Origin: Chitinophagaceae bacterium
Lineage (GTDB): Bacteria; Bacteroidota; Bacteroidia; Chitinophagales; Chitinophagaceae
Length of the DNA: 38,397 bases
Reading direction: 5' to 3'
Assembly: GCA_004297075.1 (NCBI GenBank)
Contig: SCVK01000414.1
Coordinates: forward strand, 1 to 38,397
The position numbers and the translations under genes were made by a program. Positions 26,684-34,586 of this stretch are shown here, one piece after another (position 1 is the first letter of the stretch; each line of letters starts with the position of its first letter). The notes beneath the pieces were generated by a model. It was not told where the DNA came from, made no database searches, and worked only from the letters and a program-made list of their open reading frames with translations.

Positions 26684-26939
26684 TATGCAGAATATTGTAC
26701 GTGTAGGGAAAGCCCAAGGTTTACAGGTAAATTACGTCAAAAATCAGAAGCCGGTTTCCTTGTTGCTTCTGTCATGAGATCCCCGTTTTACATAAATAGA
26801 CAACCCAATCCCCCTATTTGTTGTATCGCAAACGATTGCATCGGGGGTTTTTTGCCCGTTATTACGCGAAATTCTGGCCCGGCCTCTTCAGAAATAGACA
26901 GATTCGGTTATCTTGTTCATCTAATCTTCGATTCGGCCT

Positions 26940-28082
26940 ATGCAATCAGTACAGCAGCATTTTACAGGGGGGCAGTGGCATACGCTTCAACCCAACAATG
27001 ATTTTAACAATGCTGCCTGCCAGTTGGTACTCCTGTTTGGCGCAGGATCGCTGGTAACAGATCCGGCCATTTTTGCCGCCAAACGCGCCGAATTTCCACA
27101 TGCCCATATTGTTTCCTGCTCTACTTCCGGAGAAATTATAGCAGATGCTGTATTTAATGAAACCATCGCCCTTACCGCTATTCAGTTTGCCCATACCCGT
27201 ATCCGTTGTGCACAGATGAACGTAAACCAGCACACCAGCAGTTTTGAAACAGGCAAAAACCTGATGAAAGAGCTGGATGCAGCTGATCTCGTAACTGTAT
27301 TTGTGATCTCGGAAGGCAGTTTCTCCAATGGCAGCGAACTCGTAAATGGTTTTAACGAGAATAACCCCAAAGGCATTTCCATTACCGGTGGTATGGCCGG
27401 CGACGCGGATCGTTTCCAGAAAACACAGGTGGGCCTGGATGCCCCGGCCGCAGAAGGAAATGTGGTAGTCATCGGCTTCTACGGAACGCGCCTGCAGGTG
27501 GGTCATAGCTCTTTTGGTGGCTGGGATGAGTTTGGCCGTGAACGCATCATAACCCGTTCTGAAAAAAATATTTTATACGAGATCGATGGCCGCAGCGCCC
27601 TGGATCTGTACAAAGAATACCTCGGTCCCTATGTAGATGAACTGCCGGGCTCGGCACTGTTTTTTCCGCTTTCGATGCGGGTGGGCCATGATGGACAAAG
27701 CCTCGTACGAACCATCCTCGGCATTAATGAGGTTGATAAGAGCATGATCTTCGCAGGTAACCTGCCCGAAGGCAGTAAAGTGCGCTTAATGAAAGCCAAT
27801 TTTGATAAAATCATCAATGGATCTTCGGTAGCTGCCACCAATGCCTTTCCGACTACTGCCCAAAAATCGCCCGGACTGTCGATCCTGATCAGTTGTGTGG
27901 GCCGTAAACTGATTTTGCAGGAAAGAACTTACGAAGAAGTAAAAGCTGCCCGCAAAGTGCTGGGGCCGGATACAGTAATCAGTGGATTTTACTCTTACGG
28001 AGAAATATCACCACTCGGCAAACTGAACAATTGCGAACTGCATAACCAAACCATGACCATCACAACATTTACAGAGATCTGA
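26940..28082 (+). CDS. FIST-domain sensory protein
   Basis: 380 residues: FIST_N at about 25-215 (LVLLFGAGSLV, VSCSTSGEI, FVISEGSFSNGSELVNGF, GISITGGMAGD) and FIST_C at about 225-370 (ALDLYKEYLGPY, SILISCVGRKLIL, ISGFYSYGEISP). FIST is a sensory domain, proposed to bind small ligands such as amino acids, usually found in front of signalling output domains. Here it is a complete stand-alone cytoplasmic protein with no output domain and no signal peptide. The hybrid histidine kinase gene starts 27 bases after its stop, so the FIST protein is probably the kinase's separate sensor. Upstream, a TAATCTTCG box at about 26931-26940 is near the start but imperfect. Confidence 0.93.
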   Translation: MQSVQQHFTGGQWHTLQPNNDFNNAACQLVLLFGAGSLVTDPAIFAAKRAEFPHAHIVSCSTSGEIIADAVFNETIALTAIQFAHTRIRCAQMNVNQHTSSFETGKNLMKELDAADLVTVFVISEGSFSNGSELVNGFNENNPKGISITGGMAGDADRFQKTQVGLDAPAAEGNVVVIGFYGTRLQVGHSSFGGWDEFGRERIITRSEKNILYEIDGRSALDLYKEYLGPYVDELPGSALFFPLSMRVGHDGQSLVRTILGINEVDKSMIFAGNLPEGSKVRLMKANFDKIINGSSVAATNAFPTTAQKSPGLSILISCVGRKLILQERTYEEVKAARKVLGPDTVISGFYSYGEISPLGKLNNCELHNQTMTITTFTEI

Positions 28083-28109
28083 CTGTTATAATACCTTATC
28101 CCGTATAGC

Positions 28110-29627
28110 ATGCCCTACCATACCATTCTGGAAAAACAGATAGAACGCTTTCTGCCGGCCGGTTTGCAGAACAACCCGGAACTGGCTGTTTTTCTGGAAA
28201 CGGTAAGCAAATGTTATGAGTCATTCGAAAAAGACAAAAAGATCACTGAACACGCATTTGATATCAGCGAGCGCGAATACCAGCTGGTTACCCGCGACCT
28301 GCAGCGCGAGAATGAAATCAGGGAGCAATCCATCCTCAAACTGAAAGAAGCCATCCGCTCCCTCGACCCCGATGGCAGCATCGAGTTTGGCGAGCAGGAA
28401 GGCGATATCATCAATATCATCACTTTTCTTGGCAAACAGATTGCCCAGACCAAAATACTGGAACAGGAACTCATTAACTCGCGCAACCTGGCCGAAAAAG
28501 CGGCGCAGGCCAAAAGCGAATTCCTGTCGGTAATGAGCCACGAGATCCGCACCCCGCTCAATGCCATCATCGGCACTATCATGCTGCTGCAGTACCATCC
28601 CCTTTCTCCCGAACAGAAAGAACTGTTGCGGGTAATGGAGATCTCATCAGAAAACCTGTTAAGCCTGGTGAACGATGTGCTCGACTTCAGCAAAATGGAA
28701 GAGGGCAAGATCAATTTTGTGGAACGGACCATTAACCTGCTGCATTTTCTCAAGAATATCAAGATGGCCAACCGTGTAAGGGCCGAAGAAAAAGGGAATA
28801 CCATTAAGATCCTCTACGATGACGACCTGCCGAAATATGTGACGGGCGATGATGTGCGGCTGGGACAGATCCTGAATAATCTGGTATCCAATGCCGTAAA
28901 ATTTACACAGAACGGAACGGTTACCATCCGCGTAGGACTTCATTCCGCCACCGAACAGGATGTGCTGATTGATTTTTCGATAGAAGATACCGGTATCGGC
29001 ATCCCTTCTGAAAAGCAGGGACTGATCTTTGAAAGGTTTACGCAGGCCAATAACAATATCACCCGCGATTTTGGCGGTTCGGGCCTGGGGCTCACCATCA
29101 TTAAACGCTTGCTGGAGCTGCAGAACAGCCATATACAGCTCGAAAGTGAAGCGGGTAAGGGTTCCCGCTTTTACTTTACACTGCGTTTCAAAAAACATAC
29201 GGAAGAGATCAGCGAAGAAAGTAAACCGGAAGAAAAATTACAGAAACAGGATTTGAAGGGGTTACATATTCTGCTGGTAGAAGATGTGGCTTTTAATGTG
29301 ATGGTAGCCGAAAAAATGCTGCAGCACTGGCATGCCACGGTTGATCTGGCCGCCAATGGCGCAATTGCTGTTGAAAAAATCCGTAACAATACTTACGACC
29401 TGGTTTTAATGGATATTCAAATGCCTGTAATGGATGGATATACCGCAACGCAGGAAGTAAGAAAGTTCAATCAGGAAGTACCCATCATTGCCCTCACCGC
29501 CTCTGCCATAAACCTTGATATTCAATCAAAAGCATTTCAATCGGGTATGAATGGCTGTATCACCAAGCCTTTTAATCCCGGCGATCTTTCATCGATCATC
29601 CTGGAGAAAACAAAACGAAAAGACTGA
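28110..29627 (+). CDS. Cytoplasmic hybrid histidine kinase with receiver domain
   Basis: 505 residues with no membrane segment. Residues 1-125 are helical and probably coiled-coil, with no PAS or GAF pattern. HisKA follows with phospho-acceptor His144 in MSHEIRTPLNAI, then a HATPase domain with N-box (LNNLVSNAVKF), G1 box DTGIGIP at 293-299 and G2 box GGSGLGL at 322-328. The receiver domain at about 383-500 has acidic Glu391-Asp392, phospho-acceptor Asp435 (LMDIQMPVMDG) and Lys486 (TKPF). All catalytic residues are present. There is no DNA-binding output, so the phosphate must pass to another protein or act within the receiver. It is co-transcribed with the FIST gene, its likely sensor partner. 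Confidence 0.95.
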   Translation: MPYHTILEKQIERFLPAGLQNNPELAVFLETVSKCYESFEKDKKITEHAFDISEREYQLVTRDLQRENEIREQSILKLKEAIRSLDPDGSIEFGEQEGDIINIITFLGKQIAQTKILEQELINSRNLAEKAAQAKSEFLSVMSHEIRTPLNAIIGTIMLLQYHPLSPEQKELLRVMEISSENLLSLVNDVLDFSKMEEGKINFVERTINLLHFLKNIKMANRVRAEEKGNTIKILYDDDLPKYVTGDDVRLGQILNNLVSNAVKFTQNGTVTIRVGLHSATEQDVLIDFSIEDTGIGIPSEKQGLIFERFTQANNNITRDFGGSGLGLTIIKRLLELQNSHIQLESEAGKGSRFYFTLRFKKHTEEISEESKPEEKLQKQDLKGLHILLVEDVAFNVMVAEKMLQHWHATVDLAANGAIAVEKIRNNTYDLVLMDIQMPVMDGYTATQEVRKFNQEVPIIALTASAINLDIQSKAFQSGMNGCITKPFNPGDLSSIILEKTKRKD

Positions 29628-29827
29628 CACGTTCATACCGGTATATGGCCGTTTATCTGATCTGATTATTTTGTTTTACGGATCATTTTACTATTTTCGT
29701 TCCCGCAACGCCGGAACCACCTTAAAAAACGGCAGCATCTTTTTACCAATTTTACGCCCATGAACAACTAAGCAGAGCTTAGGCAGACATCATTGAACGT
29801 TTAGGCTCACCTCTTATTATCGCATAC

Positions 29828-29845
29828 ACAATGGTTATCCATTGT
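29828..29845. promoter_or_regulatory. Small dyad upstream of the MATE gene, possible operator
   Basis: ACAATGG at 29828-29834 and CCATTGT at 29839-29845 form a perfect 7-bp dyad with a 4-base centre, 41 bases before the MATE start. The size and position fit a dimeric repressor site, but a small mRNA hairpin is equally possible. Confidence 0.3.
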
Positions 29846-29886
29846 AATTGGTAAATATTCATTTTACATTCTAATTCATTTACGTA

Positions 29887-31281
29887 ATGACTGTTCATAC
29901 AACTCATGAGAGAAAGCCATCTCTATGGTCCAATCTCAAAACATCTCTTAAAAGCGAGCACCAGGATTTTACCACAGGCAGTATCCGGAAAGCCATTTTT
30001 ATGCTGGCCATTCCCATGATACTGGAAATGTGCATGGAATCTGTATTTGCCGTGGTAGACATTTTTTTCGTAGGCAAACTGGGGCCCAATGCTGCAGCGG
30101 CAGTAGGTTTAACAGAATCTTTTTTAACCATCCTCTACTCGGTAGCCATTGGTTTAAGTATGGGTGCCACCGCCATGGTAGCTCGCCGTGTAGGCGAAAA
30201 AAATTATGATGATGCCGCCAAGGCCGGTGCACAGGCGGCCCTGCTTGCTTTACTCGTTTCTGTGATCATCAGTATTGTTGGTTTCTTTTATGCAGGAACC
30301 ATTCTCTCGCTGATGGGGGCCAATGCAGCTATTATTGAAATGGGCACTACCTATGCCCGCATCATGCTCAGCGGTAATATTGTGATCATGCTGTTATTCC
30401 TCATCAACGGAATTTTCCGCGGTGCGGGTGATGCCACCATTGCCATGCGCAGTTTGTGGCTGGCCAATATCTGTAATATCATTCTATGCCCTATTCTCAT
30501 TCACTATTTTGGCTTACCGGGAGCGGCCATGGCTACTACCACAGGCAGAGGCATTGGTGTATGTTACCAGGTATATCATCTTTTTAAAGGAAAGGGAATC
30601 ATTAAGATCCATCTCAGGCATTTTATACCCGATGTATCCGTATTGAAAGGCATTTTTAAAATTGCTTCTACCGGTACCCTGCAGTTCCTGATCGGTTCTG
30701 CCAGCTGGATCGCCATGGCCAGGATCATTGCCGGTTTTGGGGGCGATGCCATTGCAGGTTATACCATCGCTATCCGTTTGCTGATCTTTTTCCTGATGCC
30801 CGCCTGGGGACTCAGTAATGCAGCCGCCACACTGGTGGGCCAGAACCTGGGTGCCCAGCAACCCGATAGGGCGGAGAAGTCTGTGTGGAAGACCGCGCAG
30901 TACAATGCCATTTTCATGGCTATCGTATCAGTGCTGTTTTTTACCTGTGCCGAATTCTTTGTATCGCTGATCAACAACGATCCTGCTGTGGTAAAAACAG
31001 CTGTACTGGCATTACGTATTGTAAGTCTGGGTTATATTTTTTATGGCGTAGGTATGGTCATGATCAACGCATTTAACGGTGCGGGAGATAGTAAAACACC
31101 TACCTGGATCAACCTGTTCTGGTTCTGGGTTTTCCAGATCCCCTTTGCTTACCTGCTGGCCATTGTATGGAATATGGGACCCACCGGTGTATTCATTGCC
31201 ATCGTAGTAACAGAAACCTGTATTACCATTACCAGTGTGATCCTGTTTAAGCGCGGTAAATGGAAACTGATCAAGATATAG
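29887..31281 (+). CDS. MATE-family multidrug/metabolite efflux transporter
   Basis: 464 residues with about twelve hydrophobic segments in two related halves, preceded by a 30-residue hydrophilic N-terminus. Typical MATE text: IRKAIFMLAIPMILEMCMES, VGLTESFLTILYSVAIGLSMG, NGIFRGAGDATIAMRS in the first half, and the paired AFNGAGDSKTPTWINLFWFW in the second. GLSNAAATLVGQNLGA is the conserved loop motif. It would export cationic or other small organic compounds across the inner membrane using Na+ or H+. It is a single gene, and the large palindrome 31284-31457 starts right after its stop. Confidence 0.95.
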   Translation: MTVHTTHERKPSLWSNLKTSLKSEHQDFTTGSIRKAIFMLAIPMILEMCMESVFAVVDIFFVGKLGPNAAAAVGLTESFLTILYSVAIGLSMGATAMVARRVGEKNYDDAAKAGAQAALLALLVSVIISIVGFFYAGTILSLMGANAAIIEMGTTYARIMLSGNIVIMLLFLINGIFRGAGDATIAMRSLWLANICNIILCPILIHYFGLPGAAMATTTGRGIGVCYQVYHLFKGKGIIKIHLRHFIPDVSVLKGIFKIASTGTLQFLIGSASWIAMARIIAGFGGDAIAGYTIAIRLLIFFLMPAWGLSNAAATLVGQNLGAQQPDRAEKSVWKTAQYNAIFMAIVSVLFFTCAEFFVSLINNDPAVVKTAVLALRIVSLGYIFYGVGMVMINAFNGAGDSKTPTWINLFWFWVFQIPFAYLLAIVWNMGPTGVFIAIVVTETCITITSVILFKRGKWKLIKI

Positions 31282-31283
31282 GA

Positions 31284-31457
31284 TTTGCGAATAACGGATT
31301 AGCGGATGGCGGATTAAGGGCCGATCTCTGCGTAAACTCCCTGTTCTCTCGTTCTCTGCGGTGAATAGATCTCACTTTCACCGCAGAGACGCAGAGAGGC
31401 AGAAGTTTCGCAGAGAAAGAATCCGCAAATCCGTCATTCACGAATCCGCTAATCGTT
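31284..31457. repeat. Large imperfect palindrome filling the MATE-CorA gap
   Basis: The whole 179-base gap between the convergent genes is palindromic. The inner arms pair TCTCTGCGGTGAA (about 31353-31365) with TTCACCGCAGAGA (31377-31389). Next are CTCTGCG/CGCAGAG words, and the outer arms pair GGATTTGCG- and CGGATT-type words (31281-31315) with AATCCG words (31420-31454). The right inner arm resembles that of the 20875-20994 palindrome. It may act as a bidirectional terminator, but is far larger than one. Confidence 0.75.
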
Positions 31458-31460
31458 CCC

Positions 31461-32558
31461 CTAAAACCATCCTCTCCTGCGGAACACAAACACCATCCAC
31501 ACCGGTACCACCAGCATCAACCCCACCGCAATAAAAAATCCATATTGATGGTGCAGGTAAGGTATTCGGTCGAAGTTCATACCGAAAATACCACCGATGA
31601 CCGTGGCGGGGGCCAGTAAACAGGTTACTACGGCCATTACTTTCATGACCTCATTCATCTTCAGGTTTACATTACTGAGGTAGAGATCCTGCAGGTTCAT
31701 CATCATATCACGGTAGTTCTCTGCGAGATCATTGGCCTGTAGAATATGGTCGTAAATATCTTTGAAATATTTGATGGTGCGCTCTTCGAGCAGTTCGCTG
31801 TCGCTGCGGATAAACCCATTAATGAGTTCCCTCACCGGACTCACATTTCGTTTTAACACGATCAACTCCTTACGCAGGTTATTGATCTCGGCCAGTGCGC
31901 GGGTATTGCTGCTGCGGATGATCTTTTCTTCGAGCAGTTCAATATGTTCGCTCAGTTTCTCCATCACCACATAATAATTGTCTACGATCATATCGAGCAA
32001 TGCATAACAGAGATAATCGGCACCGCTGATGCGGAGTTTACTATTATTGACCCGCAACTTCTCCCGAATGGGATCAAACACATCCCTGCGGGCATCTTCC
32101 TGAAAAGAAAGCACAAAATCTCTACCGAGTATGATACTGATCTGCTCCGTTTCTACCGCACCGGTACGGTCGTTAAAGTACAGCATATTCAACAGACAGG
32201 AAAGTACGGGATCCAGGTCGTCCATCTTGGGACGTTGGCTAACGCTCAGGATATCTTCCTGTATCAGTACATGTATATTAAAATAGTTGCAAACTTTTTC
32301 TACATCCGCTTTACGGATCCCGTCAATATTGATCCAGGTGGTGTGATGATTGTCTTTAAACGGAAAACAATCCGTAATACTGGTAAAAGATTGCTCATGC
32401 AGATGCGCCGGTGAATAATCGAACACACTAACGCTGATCTCCTGCGCTTCCTCCCGCTTGGGCACCACCGTCGGGTTCACCTGGAAAATATCCCTGGTAC
32501 GCCGGGTATTGAATAAAGAAGATACTTTGAAGTATTTCAGGTATTTATTTTCTGGCAT
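31461..32558 (-). CDS. corA: CorA-type magnesium/cobalt channel
   Basis: 365 residues from the ATG at 32558 (MPENKYLKYF); the frame runs on to 32627 only through palindromic DNA. A large soluble N-terminal domain (TWINIDGIRKADVEKVCNYF, LSVSQRPKMDDLD) is followed by long helices. The C-terminal pair of membrane segments begins VMAVVTCLLAPATVIGGIFGMNF and contains the defining GMN selectivity motif; the basic tail is FVFRRRGWF. It forms a homopentameric Mg2+/Co2+ channel in the inner membrane. A TACCTTCA box just upstream of the start is -7-like. It is divergent from the YheT-like gene across a palindromic spacer. Confidence 0.94.
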   Translation of the reverse strand: MPENKYLKYFKVSSLFNTRRTRDIFQVNPTVVPKREEAQEISVSVFDYSPAHLHEQSFTSITDCFPFKDNHHTTWINIDGIRKADVEKVCNYFNIHVLIQEDILSVSQRPKMDDLDPVLSCLLNMLYFNDRTGAVETEQISIILGRDFVLSFQEDARRDVFDPIREKLRVNNSKLRISGADYLCYALLDMIVDNYYVVMEKLSEHIELLEEKIIRSSNTRALAEINNLRKELIVLKRNVSPVRELINGFIRSDSELLEERTIKYFKDIYDHILQANDLAENYRDMMMNLQDLYLSNVNLKMNEVMKVMAVVTCLLAPATVIGGIFGMNFDRIPYLHHQYGFFIAVGLMLVVPVWMVFVFRRRGWF

Positions 32559-32580
32559 GATTTGAAGGTACGATATTCTT

Positions 32581-32719
32581 AATGAGTGAATGATAGCATG
32601 ATAGAATGATAGGATGGGGAAAAACAATGGGGGAATACAGGTATCTAATATACCCTATTCTTTCAGTGAATACCGCTCAAAACATTCTATCATCCTATCA
32701 TTCACTCATTCTATCATTG
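32581..32719. repeat. Imperfect palindrome of ATGATAG/CTATCAT words between corA and the YheT-like gene
   Basis: The 16 bases AATGAGTGAATGATAG at 32581-32596 are exactly complementary to 32695-32710. The rest of both arms (to 32616, and 32682-32719) is made of reiterated ATGATAG/CTATCAT words in different registers. A 65-base centre contains a smaller GGTAT/ATACC dyad. The element lies between two divergent starts, so it overlaps both promoter regions. Confidence 0.75.
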
Positions 32720-32734
32720 ATTTACCTTCGCCCC

Positions 32735-33739
32735 ATGCCCATCCTTCCGCAACCACAATTCAAAGCGCCGTTCTGGCAATACAATGGTCATCTGCAGACG
32801 ATTGTTCCGAGCCTGTTCCGTAAAGTGGATTTCCGTTACCAGGAAAGAGAAAGACTGGAACTGCCGGACGGGGATTTTGTGGATCTGGATTGGCACAGGA
32901 CCGGGAGTAAAAAACTGGTGATCATTACCCACGGACTGGAGGGTGATTCCGGGAGGCATTATGTGCTGGGTATGGCTAAATTATTTGCACAGAATGGTTT
33001 CGACGCGCTGGGCTGGAACTGCCGCAGCTGTAGTGGCGAGATGAACCGCCTGCCCCGGTTTTACCACCATGGAGATGCAGGTGATCTGCGGCTGGTCATT
33101 GCTTATTCGATCCGGCAATATGGTTATGAAGAAATTATACTGGTGGGCTTCAGCATGGGTGGCAGTTTAAGCTTACGGGCAGTAGCCGAGTTTCCGGAGG
33201 AAGTGCCGGAACAGGTAAAGAAAGTAATTGGCTTTTCCGTTCCCTGCGATCTGGTGAGTAGTGTGAAGATCCTCTCACAATCAACCAATACTATTTACAG
33301 TTCACGTTTCCTGCGTAAGCTCGGTGAGAAAATCAAGGCCAAAGAAGAAATATTCCCGGAGCAGATCAGTTATGCGGGGTATGAAAAGATCAAACACTTT
33401 GCAGACTTCGACAACCGCTATACGGCTCCCTTACACGGTTTTGCAGATGCTTTTGATTTTTACACTAAGGCCAGTGTAAAACCTTTACTCACAAACATCC
33501 GGATTCCTTCTTTGATTGTGCAGGCCAAAAACGATTCGTTTTTAACACCCGAATGTATGTGCGAAGAGATCATTGCTCCCCATCCCTACCTGTTCCTGGA
33601 AACACCAGCGCAGGGTGGTCACTGTGGTTTTATGCAACAGGGTTCTGCAGTCAGTTGGGCCGAATTAAGGGCGCTCAGCTGGGCTATTAGTGGTCGGGAC
33701 GCTCAAAGCGGCCTGACCACTAATAGCCCGAGTTCATAA
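32735..33739 (+). CDS. YheT-like alpha/beta hydrolase with REP-derived C-terminal tail
   Basis: 334 residues from the ATG at 32735; the frame opens at 32606 only within the palindrome. Fold marks: HGLEGDSGRHYVLGMAKLF (oxyanion region), nucleophile Ser140 in VGFSMGGSLSLRA, the acid Asp in QAKNDSFLTPE, and the catalytic His in GGHCGFM. This is the YheT/ABHD1-3 group of serine hydrolases, likely cytoplasmic esterases or lipases of unknown natural substrate. A TACCTTCGC box ends only 3 bases before the ATG, suggesting a very short or absent mRNA leader. The last 15 or so residues (from SGRDAQSGL onward) are encoded by a REP palindrome at 33681-33729 and are not part of the fold. Confidence 0.9.
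   Translation: MPILPQPQFKAPFWQYNGHLQTIVPSLFRKVDFRYQERERLELPDGDFVDLDWHRTGSKKLVIITHGLEGDSGRHYVLGMAKLFAQNGFDALGWNCRSCSGEMNRLPRFYHHGDAGDLRLVIAYSIRQYGYEEIILVGFSMGGSLSLRAVAEFPEEVPEQVKKVIGFSVPCDLVSSVKILSQSTNTIYSSRFLRKLGEKIKAKEEIFPEQISYAGYEKIKHFADFDNRYTAPLHGFADAFDFYTKASVKPLLTNIRIPSLIVQAKNDSFLTPECMCEEIIAPHPYLFLETPAQGGHCGFMQQGSAVSWAELRALSWAISGRDAQSGLTTNSPSS
33681..33729. repeat. REP palindrome, copy A (3' end of YheT-like gene)
   Basis: Perfect 15-bp outer arms (GGGCTATTAGTGGTC at 33681-33695; complement at 33715-33729) enclose a core that folds imperfectly: GGTCGGGACGCT, loop CAA, AGCGGCCTGACC. The same core occurs at 34038-34064 and, inverted, at 34550-34575. It forms the last codons of the hydrolase gene. 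Confidence 0.88.
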
Positions 33740-33800
33740 TGAAAACTTACCGCCCATCTCACCACAAACCAACCACTGTTAACCCGGTTCGTTCAGCCTC

Positions 33801-34412
33801 TTACCAAATCTTTTTTAACATCTCCTCATCCAACACCCCATAACTATCCGCATAAAATGAGAATGACCCATACCCCGAAAGGGCCCATAACAATTTCTCA
33901 TTACAAATCAAAAAATGATCAGCCCCTGTTAATTGCCTGAAAGAAGAATAAGGCCAATCTTCCAGTTTTTTAACAAGATTTGCTTTTACCGGATTTTGAT
34001 GAATGTAATGCATGCAGGTAATAAGATAGCTCCAGGGGGTCGGGACGCTCAAAGCGGCCTGACCACTAACACACTTAGCCTTCGTCTTTTGCTGAAATAA
34101 CGAACCAGTTGTACCATTTTGTTTATTAATAGCCTGCGAGTAACTGCTAAGCAACATCCCCAGTTGATAAGAAAATTCCTGCATAGGTTTACCGCCAAAA
34201 GAAGGTCTTTCTGCACAGCCATTCGCTGTAGCCATCACCAGTAAATGAAAATGATTAGGCATCAGGCACCAACACAACATTTCGCAGGCAGGAGAAAGCT
34301 GTTTGTGGATTTTCTGCAAGAAAAACGCATAGTTTTTATCGCTGAAAAATATCCTTTGCTGGTTATTACCCCGATTATAGATATGATACACTTCTCCTGG
34401 AATATAATGCAT
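33801..34412 (-). CDS. REP-associated tyrosine transposase (RAYT, Y1/HUH family)
   Basis: 203 residues of the single-domain Y1 transposase family related to IS200/IS605 TnpA. The HUH metal motif is His54-Phe-His56 in MPNHFHLLVM. The N-terminus GEVYHIYNRGNNQQRIFF is the RAYT start pattern. A candidate catalytic tyrosine is Tyr136 in MHYIHQNPVKANLV, followed by EDWPYSSFR. RAYTs are single-copy genes thought to mobilise REP palindromes by cutting single-stranded DNA. Here copies of one palindrome lie on both sides (33681 and 34539). A third is within the gene, in frame, encoding residues about 116-126 (SGQAALSVPT) in the linker before the tyrosine helix. The frame stays open and all motifs remain, but activity of this form is uncertain. 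No tnpB is present. Confidence 0.9.
   Translation of the reverse strand: MHYIPGEVYHIYNRGNNQQRIFFSDKNYAFFLQKIHKQLSPACEMLCWCLMPNHFHLLVMATANGCAERPSFGGKPMQEFSYQLGMLLSSYSQAINKQNGTTGSLFQQKTKAKCVSGQAALSVPTPWSYLITCMHYIHQNPVKANLVKKLEDWPYSSFRQLTGADHFLICNEKLLWALSGYGSFSFYADSYGVLDEEMLKKIW
34038..34068. repeat. REP palindrome, copy B (inside the RAYT gene)
   Basis: The core GGTCGGGACGCT, loop, AGCGGCCTGACC is identical to copy A, and its right flank CACTAA also matches A. The left flank does not, so one outer arm is missing or diverged. It lies in frame within the transposase coding sequence. Confidence 0.88.
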
Positions 34413-34538
34413 ATGGCAGCCTTTGCCATTCGGGCAGCTTCAACTGCCTGAATAGTGGTTTGGAATAGATGATATACATTCTGCTTACATCGGGGTTGTT
34501 ACCTGTAGGGTGTGTTACCACCGAATCAATTTGCGCCC

Positions 34539-34586
34539 CCGCCCTTAACGGTCAGGCCGCTTAAGCGTCCCGACCGTTAAGGGCGG
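34539..34586. repeat. REP palindrome, copy C (3' end of recQ, upstream of RAYT)
   Basis: Perfect 15-bp arms at 34539-34553 and 34572-34586 (CCGCCCTTAACGGTC and its complement). The core is the inverted form of copies A and B, with a shorter TA loop. The outer arms differ in sequence from copy A, although each is self-complementary. It contains the last codons and the stop of recQ (TAA at 34561-34563, minus strand). Confidence 0.88.

Noticed and set aside
26669-27001. 110-residue plus-strand open frame before the FIST gene
   Set aside because: It overlaps both the adhesin start and the FIST start in other frames and shows no domain or plausible start signal.
33801-34412. A complete IS200/IS605 insertion sequence
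   Set aside because: There is no tnpB, and the palindromes do not mark left and right element ends. The protein and repeat pattern fit a domesticated RAYT/REP system.
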